64,000 nt of DNA, from positions 1 through 64,000 of the forward strand of contig NZ_FMZJ01000007.1 in NCBI RefSeq assembly GCF_900101455.1, in the 5' to 3' direction. The DNA comes from Sphingomonas sp. YR710 (GTDB taxonomy: Bacteria; Pseudomonadota; Alphaproteobacteria; Sphingomonadales; Sphingomonadaceae). The translations under genes were made by a program, and so were the position numbers. How positions within the stretch are numbered: the first letter of the stretch is position 1; every line of letters begins with the position of its first letter. Below are positions 45,607 through 55,217 of this stretch, in pieces. A model generated the notes under the pieces. The model made no database searches. It saw only the letters and a program-made list of their open reading frames with translations, and was not told the origin of the DNA.

Positions 45607-46260
45607 TCAGGCGGCGTAATGCGCCGTCGTCCTGGCGGCGACGTCCTCGGCGGTCACGCCGGGCGCCATCTCGACGAGCCTGAACGGCGATTTGTGATCG
45701 GGCCGCTGAAACACGCACAGATCGGTGACGATCATGTCGACGACATTCTTGCCGGTCAGCGGCAAGGTGCAGGCCGGGATGAATTTGGGATCGCCATTTT
45801 TCGACGTATGTTCCATCACCACGATGATCTTCTTGACCCCGGCGACGAGATCCATCGCGCCGCCCATTCCCTTCACCATCTTGCCGGGGATCATCCAGTT
45901 GGCGATATCGCCATTTTCGGCGACTTCCATCGCGCCGAGCACGGTCAAATCGATATGGCCGCCGCGGATCATCGCGAAACTGTCCGCGCTCGAAAAATAG
46001 CTCGACGAGGGCAGTTCGCTGATCGTCTGCTTGCCGGCATTGATCAGATCGGCGTCCTCCTCCCCTTCATAGGGAAAGGGGCCGATGCCGAGCATGCCGT
46101 TTTCCGATTGCAGGGTGACCGTCATCCCTTCGGGAATGTTGTTGGCGACCAGCGTGGGGATGCCGATGCCCAGATTGACATAATAGCCGTCCTGCAATTC
46201 CTGGGCGGCGCGCGCCGCCATCTGGTTGCGATCCCAGCCTTTGATTTCCGCGGCCATCAT
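45607..46260 (-). CDS. scoB: 3-oxoacid CoA-transferase subunit B
   Basis: 217 residues. The catalytic glutamate is in [51 protein letters not shown] and [22 protein letters not shown] fit the beta subunit. With subunit A it moves CoA from succinyl-CoA to acetoacetate, allowing use of ketone bodies or PHB breakdown products. Its start overlaps the subunit A stop by four bases. Confidence 0.95.
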   Translation of the reverse strand: MMAAEIKGWDRNQMAARAAQELQDGYYVNLGIGIPTLVANNIPEGMTVTLQSENGMLGIGPFPYEGEEDADLINAGKQTISELPSSSYFSSADSFAMIRGGHIDLTVLGAMEVAENGDIANWMIPGKMVKGMGGAMDLVAGVKKIIVVMEHTSKNGDPKFIPACTLPLTGKNVVDMIVTDLCVFQRPDHKSPFRLVEMAPGVTAEDVAARTTAHYAA

Positions 46261-46964
46261 GCCACCTCCCTCTGCCGGACCGTCCGGAATTCGATCCTTT
46301 TGTCATAGGGCGCGCCGAGCACGAGCCGCTTGATATAGATGCCGGGCACATGGATCGCATCGGGATCGAGGCTGCCGACCGGCACGATCTCCTCGACCTC
46401 GGCCACCGTGTGGTGCGAGGCTGTGGCCGCAGGCTGGTTGAAATTGCGCGCGGTCTTGCGGAAGATCAGGTTGCCGCTCTCATCCGCCTTCCACCCCTTG
46501 ATGATCGACAGATCGGCACGGATACCGCGTTCGAGCACGTAGGTCTCGCCGTCGAACTCCTTCGTTTCCTTGCCCTCGGCCACCAGCGTGCCGACGCCCG
46601 TCTTGGTATAGAAGCCGGGGATGCCGGCGCCGCCGGCGCGCATCCGTTCCGCCAAAGTGCCCTGCGGGCAGAATTCGACCTCCAGCTCGCCCGACAGATA
46701 TTGCCGTTCGAATTCCTTATTCTCGCCGACATAAGAGGAGATCATCTTCGCGATCTGATGGGTGCGCAGCAATTTGCCGAGCCCCTCGCCATCGATCCCG
46801 GCATTGTTCGATGCAACAATCAGGCCCTTGACCCCCGACGCCACGATCGCGTCGATCAGCCGATCGGGCACCCCGCACAGGCCGAAGCCGCCCGAACAAA
46901 TCGTCATTCCATCGAACAGCAAACCTTCGAGAGCGGCTGCAGCGGAGGAGAAAATCTTCGACAA
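46257..46964 (-). CDS. scoA: 3-oxoacid CoA-transferase subunit A
   Basis: 235 residues. [15 protein letters not shown] holds the family glycine-rich CoA-binding turn (usually G-G-F-G-x-x-G-x-P). [37 protein letters not shown] and [23 protein letters not shown] are typical of the alpha subunit. It forms a heterotetramer with ScoB. The upstream 226 bp has no gene and probably the promoter. Confidence 0.95.
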   Translation of the reverse strand: MSKIFSSAAAALEGLLFDGMTICSGGFGLCGVPDRLIDAIVASGVKGLIVASNNAGIDGEGLGKLLRTHQIAKMISSYVGENKEFERQYLSGELEVEFCPQGTLAERMRAGGAGIPGFYTKTGVGTLVAEGKETKEFDGETYVLERGIRADLSIIKGWKADESGNLIFRKTARNFNQPAATASHHTVAEVEEIVPVGSLDPDAIHVPGIYIKRLVLGAPYDKRIEFRTVRQREVA

Positions 46965-47190
46965 TGCATCTCTCCGACACGAGGATCAGTCGCTCTTGGT
47001 GTAACGACCCCACCTGTGACCGGTCAATGGACGAGCAGCGCCACGGCGCATGAAAATGCGCGAATCCCCATGCTGCACCGCACAAATGCAAAGAAACGCA
47101 CGATATTCTTGCAACAATATCCAGAAATCGCTGTTGAGTCCTTGACCCACAAGCGCAGTTCCCCGAACAGATGCTAAACCGGAGGGCAGG

Positions 47191-47535
47191 ATGATCAAGG
47201 AACTGGCAGAGCTCGATATCAGGCCCGGGCAGGAAAAGGCGTTCGAGGACGCGGCCCGGCAGGCGATGAAGTTGTTCCTGACGTCAAAGGGCTGCCATGC
47301 CTTTCGCCTCCACCGATCGATCGAACAGCCTTCGCGATACAAATTGTTCGTCGAATGGGACACGATCGAGGATCATATGATCGAATTCCGCAATTCGGAA
47401 TCGTTCATCGCCTGGCGCAAATTGTGCGGCCCCTATTTCCTCTCGCCACCGCGGGTCGAGCATCTCCAGATCGTGATCGAGGGCCGCGGCGAGCCGGTGT
47501 TCGAAGGCAAGCCTGCGCTGGTTGCCAGCAACTGA
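47191..47535 (+). CDS. Antibiotic-biosynthesis-monooxygenase (ABM) domain protein
   Basis: 114 residues. A ferredoxin-like ABM fold: IKELAELDIRPGQEKAFEDAA, then GCHAFRLHRSIEQPSRYKLFVEWDTIEDHMIEFRNSESF (read as parts). Relatives are cofactor-free quinol monooxygenases such as YgiN, or haem-degrading enzymes. GGAGGGCAGG precedes the ATG. It is divergent from scoA and alone in its transcript. Activity is inferred only from the fold. Confidence 0.85.
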   Translation: MIKELAELDIRPGQEKAFEDAARQAMKLFLTSKGCHAFRLHRSIEQPSRYKLFVEWDTIEDHMIEFRNSESFIAWRKLCGPYFLSPPRVEHLQIVIEGRGEPVFEGKPALVASN

Positions 47536-47631
47536 TATCGCGCCTCAACGCGCTCCAAAAGGGCTCGCGCCACGCGTAGCTCTGACTTGCCCGTCATCCG
47601 CCATATGCCACTTCCCAGATAACTCTTCATT

Positions 47632-47723
47632 GTCACCCCCGCGAAAGCAGGGACCCATGGACGGAGGCAGCTGCTGATTCCGGCGTGCCGTCACTGTAGG
47701 TTCTCGCTTTCGCGGGAATGACG
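47632..47723. repeat. 92-bp inverted-repeat element, copy 1
   Basis: The ends are inverted: CCCCCGCGAAAGCAGGGAC at the left and CGCTTTCGCGGGAATGAC at the right. The same layout, with GGGACCCATGGACGG next to the left arm, is at 61108-61200. A dispersed repeat in a stretch of about 430 bp without a gene (47536-47970). Confidence 0.8.
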
Positions 47724-47970
47724 GTTGGGGGGTATGGCACCCTATGCTATTCGACAGACTGCATAATCCCTTAATTTTGGGCATATGGGCCGGAAGCGGT
47801 CTCATAAGGTTTCGGCCTGAAGCAATTTCTTAAGCAAGACGGCTTATGCCTGCCGCCAAGACCCAGCCGGAAATTTGAGCCGGAATTCGGGTATGCGGAC
47901 GATCGACGATGCGCCCGCGTTGCGGGACGATGCCACCCGATGTGCGTGTCAGAGGTCATGGATTGCGGTT

Positions 47971-48540
47971 ATGAAGACGGGTGCGCGAAGCAGGCGGAGG
48001 CGGGGTGAGCGAAGCGCTTCAGCGCAGCCAGCGCTGCGCCTGCATGCTGATCAGCGCGGCGCAGCGGCGCTGGAATTCGCGCTGATCGCGCCGATGCTGT
48101 TCGCGCTGCTGCTGGCCGTCACCGAAACCAGCCTCGTCTTCTTTGCGCAGGAAGGTTTGCAGACTGCGCTCGACGTCGCGGCACGCAAGATCATGACCGG
48201 CCAGGCACAGAATGCCGGCATGACGCAAGCCCAGTTCCAGCAAACCGCCTGCGCCGCTTTGCCGCCCTATCTGGCGTGCAGCAACCTGATCGTCGACGCG
48301 CAGACCGCGTCATCGCTGGCCAATGTCAATACCAGTGCGCCCACCATCACGTTCGACAAGACCGGCAAGGTCACCAACAGCTGGAATTACAGCGTGGGCG
48401 GCGCGGGCGACATCGTGGTGCTCCGCCTCCTCTATCTCTGGCCGCTGCCGACCGGCCCGCTGGGCTTCACCCTCAACGATGCATCCGGCACGCAAAAGCT
48501 GCTGATCGCGACGTCGGTTGCCAAGACCGAGCCCTATTGA
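47971..48540 (+). CDS. TadE-like pseudopilin
   Basis: 189 residues. A basic N-terminus leads into one membrane helix with the TadE motif: QRGAAALEFALIAPMLFALLL, with the pilin-type Glu at position 5 of the helix. A following polar region includes QTALDVAARKIMTGQAQ. TadE proteins are minor pseudopilins of Flp/Tad pili, processed by a prepilin peptidase. The start is uncertain: the ATG at 47971 has no strong site, and a TTG at 47875 would give a longer basic tail. Its stop overlaps the next gene (TGATG). The core tad genes are absent here. Confidence 0.85.
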   Translation: MKTGARSRRRRGERSASAQPALRLHADQRGAAALEFALIAPMLFALLLAVTETSLVFFAQEGLQTALDVAARKIMTGQAQNAGMTQAQFQQTACAALPPYLACSNLIVDAQTASSLANVNTSAPTITFDKTGKVTNSWNYSVGGAGDIVVLRLLYLWPLPTGPLGFTLNDASGTQKLLIATSVAKTEPY

Positions 48541-49073
48541 TGATCGGCTTTCGCTTCCTGCGCAGGATCGCTGGCAACGTTCAGGGCATGGCCGTGGTCG
48601 AATTCGCGCTTTGTCTGCCATTCCTGGCCCTGCTCTATCTCGGCAGTTATCAGTTGATGGATGCGCTGGCCTGCAATCGCAAGGTCACCGTCACCACCCG
48701 GGCCATAGCAGACCTGACATCGCAATATTCGACGCTCGGCACGGCTGACGCCGATCAGATCTTGTCGGCATCGGCGCAAATCCTAGCCCCGTATAACGCC
48801 GCCAATGCGCTGTTCCGCGTATCGCAACTCTATACCGACAAGAACGGGACAACGACCGTGATGTGGAGCCGCGCGAAAAACGGATCCGCGCTGGTGAGCG
48901 GCGCCACCGTTACACCGCCAGCGGCGATCTTGGTGAACGACAATTATCTGATCTACGCCGAAGTCAGCTACACCTATACGCCGATTGCCCGCTACGGCCT
49001 GCTCGCGCCCATCGCGCTGGCCGACACGGTCTATATGAGTCCGCGCGTTTCTTCATCGGTGAAGCTGCAATGA
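48540..49073 (+). CDS. Second TadE/TadF-like pseudopilin
   Basis: 177 residues. The pattern GMAVVEFALCLPFLALLYLGSY is a TadE/F membrane helix with the key Glu after a short basic start. DALACNRKVTVTTRAIADLTSQYS follows, as in minor pseudopilins with a globular periplasmic part. It overlaps both neighbours, so all three are read from one mRNA. TadE and TadF work as a pair in pilus assembly. Confidence 0.87.
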   Translation: MIGFRFLRRIAGNVQGMAVVEFALCLPFLALLYLGSYQLMDALACNRKVTVTTRAIADLTSQYSTLGTADADQILSASAQILAPYNAANALFRVSQLYTDKNGTTTVMWSRAKNGSALVSGATVTPPAAILVNDNYLIYAEVSYTYTPIARYGLLAPIALADTVYMSPRVSSSVKLQ

Positions 49074-50566
49074 TGCGCCCGCGCCAACGCTCCCACACGA
49101 TGGCAGCCACGTTGCGCGTGTGGCAGGCCCGCTGCCGCCTTTTCCTGGCTGGACTGGCGATGGACCGGCGCGGCAATGTGCTGATGATCGTTGCTGCCGC
49201 TCTCCTGCCGCTGACCTTCGCGGCCGGCATGGGGATCGACTATAGCCGCGCCATGCGGATTCAGACCAAGCTCAACGCCGCCGCCGATGCCGCCGCGCTG
49301 GCAGCCGTGACGCAGCCGATGATGAACCAGTCGAGCGCCACCGCCTGTGCAGTTGCCCGCAAGATGTTCGTCGCGCAGGCAACGAGCCTGGGCGGGCTGG
49401 TGATGAACGACAGCGATCCGGCGCAGCTCACGATCACCATAGCCGACAGCGCCACCCCGACCAGCGGATCGACGACGACGACCTGCGCCAACGGCGGGGC
49501 GAGCAGCTCGACGACCGCCAGCTACAGCCGCACCGCCTCCGTCACCTATCGCATGCAATCGCAGAATGCCTTTGGCGGCATCCTCGGCATGGACTCGCTG
49601 ACCGTCAAAGGCTCGTCTCAGGCGAACAGCGCGGTGGCGCCGAGCATCGATTTCTACCTGATGCTGGATACGTCACCATCGATGCTGCTGCCCGCGACAT
49701 CGGGCGGGCTGGCATCGATGATCGCCGCGACATCGGCACAGGGCGATATCGCACCCAAGGGCTGCGCCTTCGCCTGCCATCAGACCAGCACGACATCGAG
49801 CGACCCCGGCGGCACGCCGCAATCGGGCGGCGTCTATCTCGATAACTACCAGGTCGCACGCAACAACGGCATTGCGTTGCGGACCGATCTGGTGACGAGC
49901 GCGGTGCAGCAGCTGACCACCGACGCGCAAACAACGTCGGCCGCAAACCATGCCAGCTATCGCATGGGCATTTTCGATTTCGATTATATGTTCCGGCAGA
50001 TCTGGCCGACCTCGGCGATCGGCGGCGTCTATGTCGACAGCAACCTGACCCAGGTCAGCAGCCATGTGACCGATGCCAAGGTGCTTACCTACTGCCGCAA
50101 CAACCAGCGCGTGTGCGGGACGAGCGATAGCGACATGGGCACCAATTTCACGGCCGCCTTCACCGGCGCGCTCGCGAATATGCCGACGAAGCCGGGCAGC
50201 GGCACCACCAACCCCGGCGACACGCCGCAGGCGATCCTGTTCGTGATCACCGATGGCATGCGCGACGAGAATGTCAGCGGCGGCCGCGTCATGGGGCCGA
50301 TCCCCGGCGCACAATGCACGACCATCAAGAATCGCGGCATCCGCATCGCCATCCTCAACACGCAATATCTGCCAGCATCGGCATCCGATTCCTGGTCCGT
50401 CGCCAATGTGAAGACGCCGTTTCTGGTGCCGGACAAGATAACCCCGGCACTGACCGCCTGCGCCTCGCCGGGCTTGTTCTATCAGGTGACAACCGACGGC
50501 GACATTGCGGCGGCGCTATCGGCGCTGTTCCAGAAGGCAGTCGCCACCGCGCATCTGACGCAGTGA
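49070..50566 (+). CDS. TadG-like protein with von Willebrand A domain
   Basis: 498 residues. The membrane helix NVLMIVAAALLPLTFAAGMGIDYSRAM is followed by NAAADAAALAAVT, the TadG head. The C-terminal half is a vWA domain with a MIDAS-like start FYLMLDTSPSM and a second acidic site in ILFVITDGMRDE. TadG proteins associate with the envelope and assist Tad-pilus assembly. It begins with ATG at 49070, inside the stop of the preceding gene; it is Thr/Ser-rich in the middle. The trio has no secretion ATPase nearby. Confidence 0.9.
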   Translation: MMRPRQRSHTMAATLRVWQARCRLFLAGLAMDRRGNVLMIVAAALLPLTFAAGMGIDYSRAMRIQTKLNAAADAAALAAVTQPMMNQSSATACAVARKMFVAQATSLGGLVMNDSDPAQLTITIADSATPTSGSTTTTCANGGASSSTTASYSRTASVTYRMQSQNAFGGILGMDSLTVKGSSQANSAVAPSIDFYLMLDTSPSMLLPATSGGLASMIAATSAQGDIAPKGCAFACHQTSTTSSDPGGTPQSGGVYLDNYQVARNNGIALRTDLVTSAVQQLTTDAQTTSAANHASYRMGIFDFDYMFRQIWPTSAIGGVYVDSNLTQVSSHVTDAKVLTYCRNNQRVCGTSDSDMGTNFTAAFTGALANMPTKPGSGTTNPGDTPQAILFVITDGMRDENVSGGRVMGPIPGAQCTTIKNRGIRIAILNTQYLPASASDSWSVANVKTPFLVPDKITPALTACASPGLFYQVTTDGDIAAALSALFQKAVATAHLTQ

Positions 50567-50700
50567 GGCCAGCGGCATAAGCGACAACGGCGTCGGCCGC
50601 GTACAGCAGGTTCATTCTTTCGGAATAGTTCGGCACAGAATGCTGATATGCCGTAATGGACCGCTTGCCCCATCACCCTTGACCCAGGTTCTCTCGTGAC

Positions 50701-51108
50701 ATGAATAGTCCAGTTCGCGGGGCACATTTCAGGGCTGCAATGCGCGCGCTTTTCGTTGCGCTATGCTTGATCGGGAACGTAGAGACGCCCGGCCAGACAC
50801 CGCCGGAAATCCTTGACCTCCCCATCAAATTTGATCTGGCCAAGATCAAGCCTTCGGCCGGGTTCGGGTTGGCAAGATGCCATGCCGATCGCAATTCCGA
50901 AGACATCATGGTTTGCGGTAGCACAAAAAAAGCAGACCCAAATCGATTGCCGTTGCGCGACGACGTGGCCGTTGGGATCGCGAAATCGAACGACGTACGA
51001 GCGCTGACCGCGGGTGCATCCGGCATCGGCAGTTGCTCCGCCAGCGGTCCGGGTGGCATCGTGGGATGCTCCTTACATGAATGGAAGGCCGCGGCGGGCA
51101 AGGAATGA
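50701..51108 (+). CDS. Small exported protein of unknown function
   Basis: 135 residues. A basic N-terminus and hydrophobic run (RALFVALCLIGNVETPG) form a signal peptide. The mature part has four or five cysteines (LARCHADRN, IMVCGS, GIGSCSASGPGGIVGCSL), suggesting disulfides. I do not recognise the family, though short Cys-containing exported proteins with DIMVCG-like motifs are frequent in sphingomonads. An internal ATG at 50740 would give a tighter signal peptide. Alone in its transcript. Confidence 0.6.
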   Translation: MNSPVRGAHFRAAMRALFVALCLIGNVETPGQTPPEILDLPIKFDLAKIKPSAGFGLARCHADRNSEDIMVCGSTKKADPNRLPLRDDVAVGIAKSNDVRALTAGASGIGSCSASGPGGIVGCSLHEWKAAAGKE

Positions 51109-51257
51109 CCATATCCATAATGATCGGCGCCGCGGAAAGCCCCGGTCGACGAGACGACCGCACACAGGCACCATGTCTGCACAATCCAAGCGGCCGCCAC
51201 GGGTGATTTAGAAGGTGCTCTCTCTTCGAAAACCGCCTCGCATATCGGGCTACCGTT

Positions 51258-51782
51258 TCAGGCCGATCTGGTTCGCAACTGCCCCTCATAGTCCCGCTTG
51301 CCGAGCGGCACGCCGCGCGAGCGCAGGATGTCGTAAGCGGTAACCGCGTGGAAATGGAAATGCGGCAGCGAGAAGGAAAGGATGAAGGTCTCCGACGTGA
51401 AGGCGAGCCTCCGCGGGCCGATCTGAAGGTCCAGTTCCTTGCCCGCCCATTCGTTGACCTCGTCGGGCGTGAACGCCTCCAGCGCGGTTTTCGCCTTGCC
51501 GATCATCGCCTGCAGATCGGCGAACGGGACGGGTCCGACCAGGGCCGGCGGGGCGAACATGCCGGTTTTCAGGGCCTCCACCCCCCACACGGAATGGTGC
51601 CACGCCGCTTCGATTTGAAAATGGAAGGGTGCCATGTCTTCGAAGAGGCGCAGGTTTACGAAATTATCGGGATCGGCCCCCGTCTCCGCGCAATATGTCG
51701 CCGCGCCGCCGAGGAACCCTCCGATGGACCTCACAGTCTGCAGGAATGTCGGCACGCTGAGGTCGTAGAGTGATGTTGGCAT
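51258..51782 (-). CDS. DUF1993 family protein
   Basis: 174 residues. MPTSLYDLSVPTFLQTVRSI and the His-rich end SLPHFHFHAVTAYDILRSRGVPLGKRDYEG are the DUF1993 hallmarks; the fold is a DinB-like four-helix bundle. The histidines could bind a metal. Biochemical role unknown. The start at 51782 agrees with the family's conserved N-terminus; the longer frame upstream has no similarity. Confidence 0.88.
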   Translation of the reverse strand: MPTSLYDLSVPTFLQTVRSIGGFLGGAATYCAETGADPDNFVNLRLFEDMAPFHFQIEAAWHHSVWGVEALKTGMFAPPALVGPVPFADLQAMIGKAKTALEAFTPDEVNEWAGKELDLQIGPRRLAFTSETFILSFSLPHFHFHAVTAYDILRSRGVPLGKRDYEGQLRTRSA

Positions 51783-51846
51783 CGGATTTCCCTCCCATCG
51801 AGCAGCTCGATTTCTGCCTATGCGGCTTGTGGTAGAGGCAGCCCGA

Positions 51847-52185
51847 TCAGCGTTGCTTCTTCGCCGTGGTCGCTGTGAAATCGGGGTCCTTGTTCGCCAC
51901 CCAATCGACAAATTTGCGGACGTTGGGGTTCGCCAGCAGCCCCTCGACATCCATTCCATGGCGCTGCAGTTCGGAATTGGTGAAATTGGCGATCAGCGTC
52001 TGTTGGCAAACGGGGTGCATCGGCACGACATCGCGCCCGCCCCGGCTCTTGGGTATGGGATGGTGCCAGACGATGGTCTTGCCCGTAAGCCGGCCACACA
52101 GCCAGCAGGATGGCACGATTACCGGACCCTCATCATCGCGATGCAGATCGCCATAGGGATCGTGTTTCGAATGTTTGCGGGCCAT
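51847..52185 (-). CDS. Small HNH endonuclease
   Basis: 112 residues. CWLCGRL, WHHPIPKSRGG and MHPVCQQTLIANFTNSEL give the HNH beta-beta-alpha metal fold, with two CxxC-like zinc ligands (CWLC here, C in PVCQ). Such single-domain HNH proteins are common in bacteria outside phage, and their role is often unknown. The tail (ANPNVRKFVDWVANKDPDF) is plain. It lies 64 bp from the DUF1993 start on the same strand. Confidence 0.85.
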   Translation of the reverse strand: MARKHSKHDPYGDLHRDDEGPVIVPSCWLCGRLTGKTIVWHHPIPKSRGGRDVVPMHPVCQQTLIANFTNSELQRHGMDVEGLLANPNVRKFVDWVANKDPDFTATTAKKQR

Positions 52186-52339
52186 GCGTCTGCCTGAATT
52201 GCCTGAATTTGCGAGGCACCACCTATAGCGGTGTGGCCAGCATTACCACATCGGCGTCCCCTGCGCCTGGCACCGCTTTCTCGCATCGCCCTGAATCCAT
52301 CGAGCTCGATTGCCGAAAGCAACCAAATCGATCCCGCGC

Positions 52340-54709
52340 CTAGAACTTATAGGTTGTCCGCACGCCATAGGTCCGCGGTTCTCCCGGAAGGTAAGATGTC
52401 GTGCCCAGCGCCGTATCCTCAAGGCTCAGCAGCCGCGAATAATATTTCTTTTGGAGGATATTGCGACTGTAGAACGCGACTTCGAGCTTCTTGTCGAGAA
52501 GGGCGAGCGCCACCTGCCCGTTCAGCAGTCCGTAGCCGGCGATCCGGCCGACATCGGGGTGGGTCGCACCGAACAGGCCAGGGCCGATGTACGGGAATGT
52601 CTGCGTGAAAGTGGATGTACGATGCGAATAATCGGCGTGCAGGTTCAGCTCAACCGCGCCGATCGGAACGGTGTAGTCCGCGTCGATCGAATAGCTGAAC
52701 TTGGGGGCAAAGGGGAAAGGAGTTGCGCTGACGTCGGTGCTCGTCGTCGCCGAGGTCAGGATCGTGAAGTCGGTGTACTTCGTATGGAGATAGGAACTGC
52801 TGACTCCAAGCTGGAAGCCGCGGAACGGCAGGACGGTCAGCTCGGCTTCCACACCGTGGATCTTCCCCTTCGCGGCATTCTGGGTGCCCGAGGCAAGGAC
52901 CAGCGATCCCGGCGTCAGGATGGGGATGCCCCGCTGGATATCGTTATACTGGCTCATATAGGCCGCCACGTTGAAGCGCAGCTTCCTGTCCAGCAGGTCC
53001 AGCTTGGCGCCGACTTCATAGTCGGTCACCCGCTCCGGCCCGAAGCCCGCCGCCAGGCCACCCAGGACGGCGCGGGTGTTGAAGCCACCCGAGCGATAGG
53101 CCCGGCTGGTCTTGGCGTAAACGAAGGCGTTGCGGTTTATCTGCCAGTCCACCCCGGCGGTATAGGATAAATAGTCGAACGTCGCCGTATTGGTCGCCTG
53201 GCAGGTCGTTCCCGCGTCGATCGTGGCAGGGACCAGGGTGCAAACGAATGTCCCGCTCGCCGCCGGTCGTTCGGACCGGTTGAAGCGAACCGCCTCACGA
53301 TGATCCTCGGTATAGCGCAGGCCGCCGGTTATGCGGATGGCATCGGTGATGTGATAGGTCGCCTGGCCATAACCCGCGTAGCTCTTGTTCCTGACGTTCG
53401 CGTCCAGATAGTTCAGCGCGGTGCTGAGAGGATAAAGCGACCGTGACCGCGAGTGATCATAGCCGTGTTCCGTGAAATAGAACGCACCCACGATCCAGTC
53501 GAGCTTGTCGGCGAAGACCTTTCCAGTCAGCTGCAATTCTTCCGAGAACTGCCTCTGCCTGATGAAATTGCCCTCGACCGGCGCCAGTAGCGGGCCTGTC
53601 AGGAGATAGGGCGAACCGGCAAAGGGATTGAGCGAGGCGGTTTTGACCCCACGATAAGCGGTGATCGACTTGAGGTTGATGTCCTGGCCCAGCGCATAGT
53701 CCAGCGTGCCGCTGACTCCGCCGGATTTGGCGTTGCCGAACTGGGACGGGGTGTAGCTGTAGGATGTGTAGAAATTGCCCTTTCCGATCACATCGGTGGC
53801 ATAACGGGCGAGGCTGTCGCCCGCCGGCGTCTTGACCGGGCAGCGCGGATCGGCGGAAGGCCCCGAACATAAAGCGATCAGCGCGTTGAGGGTTGCGTTG
53901 GGCGTAAACGATTTCAGCCCGACGATCTCGCCGCCGGTCCTGCGATCGGTATAGTCGGCCTGGATCAAAACGTGGAACGGCTGGTCCGAGGGCGCGATCA
54001 ACAGCGATGCGCGGACGAGATCGGTATTGTCGCCACCGATCCGGTTGCCGGAGATACCGTCACGGCCATAGCCGTCATACTGGCTGTGCTGATAAACGGC
54101 GCGGACCGCGAGCTGATCGCCGATCAGCGGCACATTCAGCACGCCGACCGCTTCACGCGTATCGAAATTGCCGTAACGCAGGCGCACCATGCCTTCGAGA
54201 TTGCCGGTCGGCTTCTTGGCGATGAGGTTGATCGCGCCGCCGGTGGTGTTGCGCCCGAACAAAGTGCCCTGCGGCCCGCGCAGCACTTCGACACGCTCGG
54301 TGTCGACCAGATTGAACAGGGCGCCCGACGAACGGGCCATATAGACGCCATCCAGATAGACGCCGATCGCCTGATCGTTCGCCAGCAGCGCGTCAGTCGA
54401 GGATTGCCCGCGCATCGAGAGCGATGCGGATCCGGCCTGCGATGTCGTCGGCTGGATCACCAGCCCCGGCGCCAGCCGCTGCAATTGATCGATATTGGTG
54501 ACCTGCGCCTTGTCGATCGCGGCACTTGTGACGGCCGTGACGGCCACCGGGGTCGATTGCAGCCGCTCCGACACACGCCGCGCGGTCACGGTGATCTCCT
54601 GGATACCATCGCCCTGCTGCTCATTCGCGGGCGCAGCCGTCTGCGCTTGCGCAGATCCGACAAACGCCATCACCACGCAGGGTATCCCCACCAAGAGGCT
54701 CTTCGACAT
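52340..54709 (-). CDS. TonB-dependent outer-membrane receptor
   Basis: 789 residues with a signal peptide ending AQA. The plug has QEITVTARR (TonB-box region), RLAPGLVIQP, LDGVYMARSSG and VEVLRGPQGTLFGRNTTGGAINLIAKKP. The barrel runs to the usual aromatic end in RTTYKF. Such receptors import siderophores, vitamins or carbohydrates at the cost of proton motive force. The ligand is not clear, and no regulator or transporter is adjacent. The ATG at 54709 has GGAGACGG upstream. A tandem 18-bp repeat lies 16-51 bp upstream. Confidence 0.94.
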   Translation of the reverse strand: MSKSLLVGIPCVVMAFVGSAQAQTAAPANEQQGDGIQEITVTARRVSERLQSTPVAVTAVTSAAIDKAQVTNIDQLQRLAPGLVIQPTTSQAGSASLSMRGQSSTDALLANDQAIGVYLDGVYMARSSGALFNLVDTERVEVLRGPQGTLFGRNTTGGAINLIAKKPTGNLEGMVRLRYGNFDTREAVGVLNVPLIGDQLAVRAVYQHSQYDGYGRDGISGNRIGGDNTDLVRASLLIAPSDQPFHVLIQADYTDRRTGGEIVGLKSFTPNATLNALIALCSGPSADPRCPVKTPAGDSLARYATDVIGKGNFYTSYSYTPSQFGNAKSGGVSGTLDYALGQDINLKSITAYRGVKTASLNPFAGSPYLLTGPLLAPVEGNFIRQRQFSEELQLTGKVFADKLDWIVGAFYFTEHGYDHSRSRSLYPLSTALNYLDANVRNKSYAGYGQATYHITDAIRITGGLRYTEDHREAVRFNRSERPAASGTFVCTLVPATIDAGTTCQATNTATFDYLSYTAGVDWQINRNAFVYAKTSRAYRSGGFNTRAVLGGLAAGFGPERVTDYEVGAKLDLLDRKLRFNVAAYMSQYNDIQRGIPILTPGSLVLASGTQNAAKGKIHGVEAELTVLPFRGFQLGVSSSYLHTKYTDFTILTSATTSTDVSATPFPFAPKFSYSIDADYTVPIGAVELNLHADYSHRTSTFTQTFPYIGPGLFGATHPDVGRIAGYGLLNGQVALALLDKKLEVAFYSRNILQKKYYSRLLSLEDTALGTTSYLPGEPRTYGVRTTYKF

Positions 54710-54724
54710 CTCCGTCTCCCAGGC

Positions 54725-54760
54725 TTTATTGTTGCTTGCGACTTTATCGTTGTTTGCAAT
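54725..54760 (-). promoter_or_regulatory. Tandem 18-bp repeat upstream of the TonB receptor
   Basis: Two adjacent copies (54725-54742 and 54743-54760) begin TTTAT(T/C)GTTG and continue (C/T)TTGC(G/A)A(C/T). They match 14 of 18 positions. They end 16 bp before the receptor start codon on the minus strand. A regulator binding site or slipped duplication in the leader is possible. Confidence 0.5.
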
Positions 54761-55217
54761 TGGGTGGCACAATGCTGCCCGTTTGCAAGTTTATTCCATC
54801 AACGTACAGATTGCGCCCCACGCTTCTTCGGGCTGTCGCGCGAGATGTTGCGTCGATGACCGGTGGCAGAAGCCGTTGCAGATCGGTATTTCCGACAATT
54901 GAGCAGATCGCGCGGGCCGGCTTCACGCATTCGCCTGAGACATTGAATTCGGGGAAACTCCCCTGAGTGATTTCTTCAGACGCCGAAATGGGTTGCCCAA
55001 AGAAGATCCTGATGCCGCGTTGTCGCATCCTACCCGCAGGTCACGGGCAGAAGCACGTTCCTGACGACAGACTAATCATTCAGGGTTACTTGACGAACAC
55101 AGGCTCTTTTACAGGCCTGCTACTTAGGGAGAAACGGGTTCGAGAAGTCCCGCCGACGATGCATGATTCATCCGGCATCAGCCCGCAGCCGATCATGCAG
55201 GGCCGGATTCCGCCCGC
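54761..55217. other. Intergenic region, no supported gene
   Basis: About 460 bp of slightly lower GC between the receptor start and the end of thiSG. It should contain the receptor promoter. Open frames here lack family similarity or are shadows of thiSG. I see no riboswitch fold. Confidence 0.4.

Noticed and set aside
29668-47723. CRISPR array, because of recurring palindromes
   Set aside because: The repeats are dispersed and inverted, not regularly spaced direct repeats, and there are no spacers of constant length or cas genes.
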